43,128 bases of DNA from Gammaproteobacteria bacterium (GTDB taxonomy: Bacteria > Pseudomonadota > Gammaproteobacteria > Eutrophobiales > Eutrophobiaceae): assembly GCA_030835405.1 (NCBI GenBank), contig JAURPG010000090.1:1-43128 (forward strand), written 5' to 3'. A program made the position numbers and the translations under genes. Each line of letters opens with the position of its first letter. Positions within the stretch are counted from its first letter, which is position 1. The notes under the pieces are model-generated. The model was given only the letters and a program-made list of their open reading frames with translations. It was not told where the DNA came from and made no database searches. Shown piece after piece: positions 35,846 through 43,128 of the stretch.

Positions 35846-35919
35846 TAAAAGCAAAACCATCATAGAATGCAGTATGTTACGTTATAATACCGACTTTAAG
35901 ACTTAGTGTTTTCTCGTAA

Positions 35920-37314
35920 ATGACATCCAAGAATACATCAGAAAAGCCCTGGGGTGGACGGTTTATCCGTACCACGGAACATTCTGTGGAAAAGTTCACA
36001 GAACCGGTTTCGTTCGACCACAGATTATATGGCTTCGATATCATGGGCTCCATCGCTCATACCAGGATGCTGGCCAGAGTTGGTGTGATTGAGGATTCAG
36101 AAGCCAAAACGATCATAAAAGGCCTGGAATCAATTGCTGAAGATATCGAATCAGGTGAGTTTGAGTGGAGGACCGAACTCGAAGATGTACATATGAACAT
36201 TGAGTCCGCATTGGTAAAGCGGGTAGGTGAAGTGGGCAAAAAGCTGCATACAGGCCGGTCCCGGAACGACCAGGTTGCCACCGATCTGCGGTTGTATCTC
36301 AGGGAAGAGGTTGACCAGTTACAGGAATCATTACACAAGTTAATGAATGCCCTTTGTGATCTCGCCGAAACAGAAGCAGACAGCATCATGCCAGGATTTA
36401 CTCATTTGCAGGTGGCCCAGCCTGTTACCTTTGGTCATCATTTAATGGCCTGGTTCGAAATGCTAAAACGCGATGATGAGCGACTGCTGGACTGTCGAAG
36501 AAGAATTAATCGAATGCCTTTAGGTGCGGCGGCATTAGCCGGCACCAGTTATCCCTTGGACAGGGAATACACGGCAGAGTTATTGGGGTTTGATGAAGTC
36601 GCAAAAAATTCAATGGATGCGGTCAGTGACCGGGACTTTGTCATTGAATTCTGCGCAACAGCGTCCATCATTATGATGCATCTGTCACGGTTTTCTGAAG
36701 AGTTGATCCTCTGGATCAACCCCATGTTCGGTTTTATTGATATCGATGACGCCTATTGTACCGGGTCATCCATCATGCCCCAGAAAAAGAATCCGGACAT
36801 CCCGGAACTGGTGCGGGGCAAGACGGCACGGGTATATGGTGACCTCATGGGTATGTTGACATTAATGAAGGCCCAGCCGCTGGCATATAACCGGGACAAC
36901 CAGGAGGACAAGGTCGCGTTATTTGATGTAGTGGATACCCTGCATGCTTGCATCAGTATCTATGCAGAAATGGTTCCAGCAATATCGGTAAATAGAGATT
37001 CTATGATGACTGCAGCAAAGCAAGGTTATGCCACCGCGACTGACCTGGCGGACTATCTGGTCAAGGCCGGTATGGCATTTCGTGATGCCCATGAGGCAGT
37101 GGGTAAAACGGTCAGTTATGCCATTGATAAGGGTAAAGAATTATCCGATCTGACACTGGATGAACTGGGGCAGTTCTGTCCTAATCTGGATGACGGAATT
37201 TACCAGTACCTGGAACTAACTGGTTCTGTGAATGCCAGAGATATTATAGGTGGTACCGCGCCGGCACAGGTCAGAAAAGCCATTGCATCAGGACGCGAAT
37301 ACCTCACAAAGTAA
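35920..37314 (+). CDS. argH: Argininosuccinate lyase
   Basis: Releases arginine and fumarate from argininosuccinate, the last step of arginine synthesis. The 464-residue protein has [16 protein letters not shown] at the N terminus, the [11 protein letters not shown] segment near residue 88, [19 protein letters not shown] near 108, [16 protein letters not shown] near 155 (catalytic His) and the fumarase/lyase signature [12 protein letters not shown] near 282, with the catalytic Ser in the preceding residues. It is a single gene with its own promoter region, and asmA follows 28 bases later on the same strand. Confidence 0.97.
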   Translation: MTSKNTSEKPWGGRFIRTTEHSVEKFTEPVSFDHRLYGFDIMGSIAHTRMLARVGVIEDSEAKTIIKGLESIAEDIESGEFEWRTELEDVHMNIESALVKRVGEVGKKLHTGRSRNDQVATDLRLYLREEVDQLQESLHKLMNALCDLAETEADSIMPGFTHLQVAQPVTFGHHLMAWFEMLKRDDERLLDCRRRINRMPLGAAALAGTSYPLDREYTAELLGFDEVAKNSMDAVSDRDFVIEFCATASIIMMHLSRFSEELILWINPMFGFIDIDDAYCTGSSIMPQKKNPDIPELVRGKTARVYGDLMGMLTLMKAQPLAYNRDNQEDKVALFDVVDTLHACISIYAEMVPAISVNRDSMMTAAKQGYATATDLADYLVKAGMAFRDAHEAVGKTVSYAIDKGKELSDLTLDELGQFCPNLDDGIYQYLELTGSVNARDIIGGTAPAQVRKAIASGREYLTK

Positions 37315-37342
37315 CACATAATATTACTAGGTAGGGACTTCT

Positions 37343-40300
37343 ATGAAATCGATCGTCAAGGTTTTTGGAGTACTGGTTGGGTTGGTGATAGTCATCCTGG
37401 CAGCCATTGTTATTTATATCTCTACCCTTGATCCCAATGATTACAAGGCCATGATAACGGATGGCTTTCAGGAGCAAACAGGCCGGACAATGTCCATCAA
37501 TGGTGATGTGGTGGTAACCATTTATCCCTGGCTGGGCGTGGAAATCAATGATGTTAGCATCGGTAATGCCCCAGGGTTTGGTGAGGCACCTTTTCTGGAG
37601 TTGCAACATACCATGGTCAGGATAAAGCTTATGCCACTGCTTCAGGAGCAATATGAGATTGATACCGTCCGTGTTCATGGCCTGACAGTCAACCTGATGA
37701 AAGACGCTTCCGGCACGACTAACTGGGCAGACATGGAAAACAGAATGGCAGGTCAAGAACGTTCTGATGCTGGCGGTATGTCACTTGCGGCCGTGGTATT
37801 GGGCGGGGTAGATATTCAGGATACCAGCCTCACCTGGGACGACCAATCATCAGGGACACGCTCGGCAATTTCCAATCTGAAAATGACCACGGGCGAACTG
37901 GTTTATGGCGAACCTATCGATTTAGACCTGAGCCTTGATGCTGTTTCCAATCAGCCGGAACTGGTGGCCGATGTGTCTTTGACCACTACCTTGAATTATG
38001 ACCTCGATAATGAAATCTATGATATTGCCCCGTTAAACTTTAACACCTTGCTGGCCGGACCCAATGTCCCGCAAGGCTCAACGGACATTACCTTGAGTTC
38101 CAATATACAGGTGGACATGGGGGATGAGACCCTGGTGATTAATGATATTAATTTCTCTGCCCTGGGGACCGAGATGACCGGGACGATACAGGCGGTGGAT
38201 ATTCGTGATGGTGAACCCACTGTCGAAACCAACATTAATCTGACGGGTAATGACCTGGCAGTACTGTTCAAGGTGGCCGAGATAGAACCACTGGCCACAC
38301 AGCTGGCAAGCCTGGGTAACCGGGCATTCAACTTTAACGCGGATATTACCGCAGATATGGCGAATGATGAGATGCGTATATCAGGTATGCAGGCCAGTAT
38401 GATCGGCTCACAGTTTAATGCCGATATCTCTACCCGGGGTACCCGCACCGGTTCTCCTGCCATTATTGGTAATATTGCGGCCACAGGTCCTGACTTGCCC
38501 ATGTTATTACAGGTGCTGGGCCAATTGCAGGGCGGTGCCGATTCGGGTCTATCACAATTGGCGGCGCAGTTACAGAATGTGCAAAATCGCCAGTTTAACT
38601 TTTCTGCCGATATCGACGCGGATATGGGTGACGGTGATTTCGATATCTCGGGCCTGAATGCCAGCCTGTTGGGATCTGATATAGCCGGGGACATTGTGGC
38701 CACGGAAATGAAATCTTCTGCCTCCACGATTCGAGGCAACCTCAACGCAGCGGGCCCTGATCTGCCTGCGTTAATGCAGTTAATGGGACAGCTCCAGGGT
38801 GGGAGCGATTCGGCACTGTCGATATACGGGCAACAATTGGGTCGAATGGGTAACAAGGCCTATACCATTGAGACGCGGTTTGATGCCAACATGGCTAATG
38901 GTGATATCAATATTCCGGCGCTTTCCATTGATGCCCTGGGGATCAGGATCAATGGCAACCTGGTGGCCAACGACATGCAACAGTACAATGGTTCCATTAA
39001 CGGCCAGTTGACCTTGAGCGGTAACCAGCTCGGACCCTTGCTCGCGGCCATAGACCAGGGTGAATTGGGCGATGTCATGCAGTCCCTTAATCTGACCGCC
39101 GCCGTTAATGGCACACGGACCAATTTAAATATCAGTCCATTGGAGCTGAATATGGTCTTTGCCGGTGAGCAGATCCCCAATTCCCCCATGCAAATGAATC
39201 TGTCCGCCAATACCCGTTTAAACCTAGAGACGGAATCCTTAAACCTGAATAATTTTCAGATGGCAGGCCTGGGCCTGAATGTTAGAGGCAATATTAATGC
39301 CGAGCAGGTCTTTGGGGCCAGGCAATTTCAGGGAGACATTGAGGTTGCCCCTTTTAGCCTGCGACAACTGATGGTTCAGTTAAACCAGGACCCGCCGGAC
39401 ACCATGGACACGCGTGCATATACGAATGTCGCACTGTCTACAGCATTTGACGGCTCAGCAAACCATCTAAATGTCAGCCGCCTTGCCATGGTGCTGGATG
39501 AAACGAATTTAAATGGCACCTTGTCCATAACGGATTTTGAAAATTCCGCCATACAGTTTGGTATCGATATTGATCAGATCAATGCGGACCGCTACCTGCC
39601 ACCTGCCGATGGTAATCAGCCGCGTCCTGTTACCCCGGAGACGGCTGTTGGGGCAGCCGCACAACTACCGCTGGAAACCCTGCGGTCTTTAAATAGCCAG
39701 GGTGAATTGAAGGTTGGCCAATTGATCATCTCCAATGCCAGGGTATCCGATGTGGTATTAGGCATGAACGCCAAAGATGGTCAAATCAATCTGTCGCCCG
39801 TATCGGCTAACTTGTACGAAGGCAATTACCGGGGTGACATTCAGCTGAATGCCACATCTGACCAACCCACATTGAGTTTTGATTCAGCATTGCAGGGGAT
39901 CAATATTGACCCGTTAATGGTGGATATGGTCGGCGCCTCCAGCGTCAGTGGCACCGGTAATATGGAAATTAAAGTTACCGCCAGTGGTATCGATACCCCG
40001 ACAATGATTAGAAACCTCAATGGCAATGGCAAAATATTTCTAGAGGACGGTGTGCTGCAGGGCGTGGACGTCGCCAGAGTGCTGGCCCAGGTGGAGATCA
40101 TGATCCAGAACCGACGGCCCATGCAGATCGACCGTGGCGAACAGACACCATTTGATACCTTTTCCAGTACTCTGGATATAAGTGGCGGAGTGGTCAGGAG
40201 TAATGACCTGATGATCAAGGCACCAGGTATCCAGGTAGCAGGTCAGGGCACGGTCATTAACCTGAACAATAATAATATCAATTATGACCTGGTGGCATCC

Positions 40301-40633
40301 GCCGATCAGGGCACCGCGACACGGGGAGAAGAGCAATATGATATCGGCGGTTACAGCATCCCTATCAAGTGTTCCGGTAATGCCAGTGATCCCAGCTGTC
40401 TGCTTAATGTGGAAAGGATCATTACAGAAGTCGTTCAACGGGAAGTCCAAAAACAGATCGGCAATGTCCTGCAACGGGCGTTGGGTGTTCCTGCAGAGCA
40501 AACCCAACAGGGTACAGACCCTGCCACACAACCACAACAACAGACCCAGCCGCAACAGCAGCAACCCACCCAGCAGGTGGATCCTGCCGAGGAAATACTC
40601 AACAGGGCACTGGAAGGTATCTTTGGCCGTTAG
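37343..40633 (+). CDS. asmA: AsmA-family protein with internal repeats
   Basis: AsmA proteins are inner-membrane anchored, span the periplasm and are linked to lipid transfer to the outer membrane. The product is 1096 residues, much longer than E. coli AsmA (617). It has an N-terminal helix (residues 6-29), the AsmA start ALDPNDYKAMI-like STLDPNDYKAMITDGF and MSINGDVVVTIYPWLGVEI near 50. Three related blocks of about 88 residues follow from near 323, 410 and 499 (see findings). The C-terminal AsmA domain (residues about 800-1010) is followed by a Gln/Pro-rich tail. It heads a run with the SRPBCC gene and mutY. Confidence 0.92.
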   Translation: MKSIVKVFGVLVGLVIVILAAIVIYISTLDPNDYKAMITDGFQEQTGRTMSINGDVVVTIYPWLGVEINDVSIGNAPGFGEAPFLELQHTMVRIKLMPLLQEQYEIDTVRVHGLTVNLMKDASGTTNWADMENRMAGQERSDAGGMSLAAVVLGGVDIQDTSLTWDDQSSGTRSAISNLKMTTGELVYGEPIDLDLSLDAVSNQPELVADVSLTTTLNYDLDNEIYDIAPLNFNTLLAGPNVPQGSTDITLSSNIQVDMGDETLVINDINFSALGTEMTGTIQAVDIRDGEPTVETNINLTGNDLAVLFKVAEIEPLATQLASLGNRAFNFNADITADMANDEMRISGMQASMIGSQFNADISTRGTRTGSPAIIGNIAATGPDLPMLLQVLGQLQGGADSGLSQLAAQLQNVQNRQFNFSADIDADMGDGDFDISGLNASLLGSDIAGDIVATEMKSSASTIRGNLNAAGPDLPALMQLMGQLQGGSDSALSIYGQQLGRMGNKAYTIETRFDANMANGDINIPALSIDALGIRINGNLVANDMQQYNGSINGQLTLSGNQLGPLLAAIDQGELGDVMQSLNLTAAVNGTRTNLNISPLELNMVFAGEQIPNSPMQMNLSANTRLNLETESLNLNNFQMAGLGLNVRGNINAEQVFGARQFQGDIEVAPFSLRQLMVQLNQDPPDTMDTRAYTNVALSTAFDGSANHLNVSRLAMVLDETNLNGTLSITDFENSAIQFGIDIDQINADRYLPPADGNQPRPVTPETAVGAAAQLPLETLRSLNSQGELKVGQLIISNARVSDVVLGMNAKDGQINLSPVSANLYEGNYRGDIQLNATSDQPTLSFDSALQGINIDPLMVDMVGASSVSGTGNMEIKVTASGIDTPTMIRNLNGNGKIFLEDGVLQGVDVARVLAQVEIMIQNRRPMQIDRGEQTPFDTFSSTLDISGGVVRSNDLMIKAPGIQVAGQGTVINLNNNNINYDLVASADQGTATRGEEQYDIGGYSIPIKCSGNASDPSCLLNVERIITEVVQREVQKQIGNVLQRALGVPAEQTQQGTDPATQPQQQTQPQQQQPTQQVDPAEEILNRALEGIFGR

Positions 40634-40635
40634 CC

Positions 40636-41199
40636 ATGGCCCGGGTGTTGCTATTGTTTGCCCTGATATCGGGGGATACCAGGGTATACAGTGGTGAAAT
40701 CTTAAACACCCAGGCCTTCCATACTAATTCGGATTTTGAAATCATCAGTTCTATGCTCATCCAGGGCGACAGCCGGGCAGTATTTAAAGTACTTACGGAC
40801 TATGAGAAGTTGGCAGAGATCAGTGATATCGTCCTGGATACAGCAAAAGTCACAAAAAATCTCTCACTCAAAGAGGGTCCTATCCGGGTCAGGATCAATA
40901 CCCGGACCTGTGTGCTGATGTTTTGCTTTAAGGCCAGGATTGTAGAAGATGTGGAAGTGACAGGGGACATGACTATCAAGGCTGACATTGTCCCGGAGCT
41001 GAGTGACTTTAAAGCTGATCAGATCATCATCCAGGTCCAGGACTATCCAGAAGGCAAGACACATGTGAAATTTGAAAGCCGGTTTACCCCGGATTTTTGG
41101 ATATCCCCAATCATTGGCCCAAAGATAGTGAAACACAAGGCCATAAAGACGACTACCAATACTATCTTTCAAATAGAAAAGCTGATTAACGATGAGTAA
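40636..41199 (+). CDS. Exported SRPBCC/START-like domain protein
   Basis: A 187-residue product with a likely short signal peptide (MARVLLLFALISGDTRVYSG). The rest fits the polyketide-cyclase/START-like helix-grip fold: SSMLIQGDSRAVFKVLTDYEKLAEI near 38 is the typical first helix, and the final helix is KHKAIKTTTNTIFQIEKL. Such periplasmic family members may bind lipids or coenzyme-Q-like molecules, which would suit its place directly after asmA. It begins two bases after the asmA stop and overlaps mutY by eight bases. The ligand is not readable from sequence. Confidence 0.75.
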   Translation: MARVLLLFALISGDTRVYSGEILNTQAFHTNSDFEIISSMLIQGDSRAVFKVLTDYEKLAEISDIVLDTAKVTKNLSLKEGPIRVRINTRTCVLMFCFKARIVEDVEVTGDMTIKADIVPELSDFKADQIIIQVQDYPEGKTHVKFESRFTPDFWISPIIGPKIVKHKAIKTTTNTIFQIEKLINDE

Positions 41200-42229
41200 T
41201 TTTTCCAGAGGGTTATTGAAGTGGCAGAGGGTTAATGGCCGCCATGGCCTTCCGTGGCAGCTAAATCCATCGCCGTACCGGGTTTGGATCTCAGAGATCA
41301 TGTTGCAGCAGACCCAGGTCAAAACCGTTATTCCATACTATCGACAATTCATGAAACAGTTTCCCAATCTAAAACGCCTAGCCAAGGCTGATCTCGATGA
41401 GGTGTTACACCTTTGGTCTGGACTGGGATATTACGCCCGTGCCAGGAATCTGCATAAGGCAGCAATCCAAATAATGGAAGTTCACAAAGGGAGGTTTCCC
41501 ACTGACATAGAGGAGGTAATCCAGTTGCCAGGCATAGGCCGTTCAACCGCTGGTGCAATCTTGTCTTTAAGCAAGGGCCAACGCCATCCCATCCTGGATG
41601 GCAACGTCAAGCGTGTCTTGACCCGGCATAGAGGTATAAATGGTTGGCCCGGTGATAAAAAGGTGGAAGACATATTATGGCAACTGGCAGATGAATTGAC
41701 ACCCAATCAACGGGTTGCAGAATATACCCAGGCAATAATGGATCTGGGCGCTACCGTTTGCACACGTAGCCGTCCTGCCTGCCAAGACTGCCCCGTGATG
41801 AATGACTGTTTTGCTTATAAACATCGCCAACAAACCATGTTGCCGTCTAAACGCATCAGGAAAACCATACCGGTGAAACAGGCCATATTCACCATCATCA
41901 AGAACCATCGTGGCGAGATATTACTGAAGCGGCGACCACCCACTGGAATCTGGGGAGGGTTGTGGAGCCTGCCAGAATGTCCCATGGATGAAGATATCAA
42001 GAAATGGATAGAGCAGCACTTTGCTAGTAAGGTGACTTCAGTGAAGGAAGGACCCATCATGCGGCATACTTTTAGTCACTTTCACCTGGACATCCAACCA
42101 GTTCAGGTGAATATTTCAGCAAAATCCATTGGCATTAAAGACAGCGGCGAAATTTACTGGTATAAACCTGAAGACAAGCTCAGTAAGGGAATCGCCACCC
42201 CGGTGGCCAGACTATTGCAGGATTTATAA
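41192..42229 (+). CDS. mutY: Adenine DNA glycosylase MutY
   Basis: Removes adenine mispaired with 8-oxoguanine. The 345-residue protein has the catalytic Glu35 in WISEIMLQQTQV, the helix-hairpin-helix QLPGIGRSTAGAIL near 111, catalytic Asp136 in ILDGNVKRVL, and the iron-sulfur cluster ligands Cys190, 197, 200 and 206 (C-X6-C-X2-C-X5-C). The C-terminal NUDIX-like domain (GIWGGLWSLPECP near 254, HTFSHFHLDI near 291) recognises 8-oxoguanine. It overlaps the preceding gene by eight bases and precedes yggX by 18, the common gammaproteobacterial pairing. Confidence 0.97.
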   Translation: MSNFSRGLLKWQRVNGRHGLPWQLNPSPYRVWISEIMLQQTQVKTVIPYYRQFMKQFPNLKRLAKADLDEVLHLWSGLGYYARARNLHKAAIQIMEVHKGRFPTDIEEVIQLPGIGRSTAGAILSLSKGQRHPILDGNVKRVLTRHRGINGWPGDKKVEDILWQLADELTPNQRVAEYTQAIMDLGATVCTRSRPACQDCPVMNDCFAYKHRQQTMLPSKRIRKTIPVKQAIFTIIKNHRGEILLKRRPPTGIWGGLWSLPECPMDEDIKKWIEQHFASKVTSVKEGPIMRHTFSHFHLDIQPVQVNISAKSIGIKDSGEIYWYKPEDKLSKGIATPVARLLQDL

Positions 42230-42247
42230 TTTTTTAAGAGGAAATCA

Positions 42248-42520
42248 ATGGCAAATAAAGTTGTGTGCGTAAAATTAAACAAGGAAGCAGATGGCCTTGC
42301 AAACCAGCCCTATCCAGGTGTTCTGGGTAAACGGATTTTGGAAAATGTATCCCAGGAGGCCTGGAATATGTGGTTGTCACACCAGACCATGTTAATCAAC
42401 GAATACCGCCTGTCATTGATGGAGGCCAAGTCAAGAAAATTCCTGGAAGAAGAGATGGAAAAGTTTTTTTTCGGTGATGGATCAGACGCTCCGGCTGACT
42501 ACGTCCCACCTGAAAACTAA
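42248..42520 (+). CDS. yggX: Fe(2+)-trafficking protein YggX
   Basis: A 90-residue protein that protects iron-sulfur clusters from oxidation. It has the conserved N terminus with one cysteine ([14 protein letters not shown]), YPGVLGKRI near residue 22, [19 protein letters not shown] near 37 and [11 protein letters not shown] near 66. AGAGGAAA precedes the ATG. It is co-transcribed with mutY, itself an iron-sulfur enzyme, which fits a protective role. Confidence 0.96.
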   Translation: MANKVVCVKLNKEADGLANQPYPGVLGKRILENVSQEAWNMWLSHQTMLINEYRLSLMEAKSRKFLEEEMEKFFFGDGSDAPADYVPPEN

Positions 42521-42659
42521 CCCAACTTGACGAAAGCCCAATCTAACTGTTTAATACGCTCTTTCTATAATAATAGTAGAAGTTAAATTTACCTGTAATT
42601 CTGTAAGATTTGGATGTATTAGTTCTTTTAACTTTCCACTTTATGCTTTCAACTAGATT

Positions 42660-42735
42660 GGCCAGGTAGCTCAGTCGGTAGAGCAGGGGACTGAAAATCC
42701 CCGTGTCGGCAGTTCGATTCTGTCCCTGGCCACCA
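42660..42735 (+). tRNA. tRNA-Phe (anticodon GAA)
   Basis: All four arms fold: acceptor GGCCAGG with CCTGGCC, D-arm GCTC/GAGC, anticodon stem GGGGA/TCCCC around the loop CTGAAAA (anticodon GAA), T-arm GGCAG/CTGTC with loop TTCGATT. The CCA end is encoded. It follows yggX by 139 bases. The remains of a tyrosine recombinase begin 41 bases beyond its 3' end. Confidence 0.97.
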
Positions 42736-42775
42736 TTAAATAACAATCAGTTGGTGTCACCTTGCCTGTTCCCTT

Positions 42776-43128
42776 TTAACTGATTGTGCTACTCGCGACC
42801 ATCTCCGAATATTTCACATGTGACCGGCAGTTAAGTTCGCGTAGCGTTGCACCATCGCTGGACATTTTCAACCCCCCCATTTCCTGTAACACCGAAAACG
42901 TAATGTTCGCTTAGGCGTGTTACGATGCCCATGTATGCCGTAAGTCACGAAATCCAAAGTCATTAATATCAGCTCGCTTACACGCTTTTGACCTGCCCCC
43001 AGTAACGGTACCACTTTCAAAGTTAGGATTTGGGTTTAATTGACTACTGTACTCCTTGATGTGTTGGCATGACAAGTCGTGGTGATTTTGTCTCTGTCAT
43101 CACTGTCTGCGGTGCCGGTGACCGGTAG
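42776..43128 (-). pseudogene. Remnant of a phage-type tyrosine recombinase (integrase), cut by the window edge
   Basis: The reverse strand reads SKACKRADINDFGFRDLRHTWAS and then a stop at 42920, where integrases read DLRHTWASWH. The similarity goes on with VLQEMGG near 42880. After a frame change at a run of seven G it reads CPAMVQRYANLTAGHM, and after another change KYSEMVAS before the stop at 42776. These are the box II RHxW and the RY segment near the catalytic Tyr of the family, in order, but with at least two stops and two frameshifts. No intact frame covers this 393-base end of the window. The 5' part lies beyond the right edge. Confidence 0.8.

Noticed and set aside
38017-38856. 279-residue reverse-strand frame inside asmA
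   Set aside because: It follows the repeat blocks of asmA in antisense and is explained by their codon pattern. The forward frame is a clear AsmA protein.

Overview
The window looks like chromosomal DNA of a free-living or only mildly degraded gammaproteobacterium. The lineage is read from gene order: zapA next to 6S RNA, ygfB-pepP-ubiH-ubiI, asmA...mutY-yggX-tRNA-Phe, and hisB-hisH. A tkt-gap-pgk-pyk-fba gene cluster, a class I aldolase and a glutamate-cysteine ligase of the type first described in Acidithiobacillus suggest a chemolithoautotrophic relative (sulfur- or ammonia-oxidiser-like). No RuBisCO or sulfur gene is in view, so that is inference only.

Layout. 1-5335: histidine biosynthesis (hisH cut by the left edge, hisB), hemF, dtd with a small membrane ORF, rpiA, an EVE-domain protein, 6S RNA, zapA and a coiled-coil partner. 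5507-11687: a compact forward run ygfB-pepP-ubiH-ubiI-glnS with one- to eleven-base overlaps. 11722-14332: speD, then purC with two exported proteins of unknown function, closed by a shared bidirectional terminator. 14381-21990: reverse-strand central carbon operon tkt-gap-pgk-pyk-fba plus a redoxin. 22099-25799: methyl-cycle block metK, ahcY (behind a clear SAH riboswitch) and metF.

25954-32250 is the accessory part: a type IV pilin-like protein behind a sigma-54-like promoter with 12-bp tandem repeats, a split ABC-2 exporter (permease and ATPase 3.2 kb apart), a membrane-anchored TPR-like protein and a DUF4124 protein. Three signalling genes here are broken: a truncated PrsR-like receiver, a CHASE2-type class III cyclase with an internal deletion, and a Ser/Thr kinase whose catalytic core is gone but whose C-terminal TPR tail survives in another frame. 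The locus reads as a regulated pilin/exporter module that has lost its signalling inputs.

32390-42735 returns to housekeeping: TerB-like, hspQ, rsmE, gshA, argH, a large AsmA protein with internal repeats, an SRPBCC protein, mutY, yggX and tRNA-Phe. Immediately beyond the tRNA, on the reverse strand, are the remains of a tyrosine recombinase, so the tRNA was probably once an integration site.

Five intergenic regions or flanks carry a dispersed, mostly inverted repeat family built on ACAGGATTAACAAGAT and its complement. It is always outside genes and often at operon ends.
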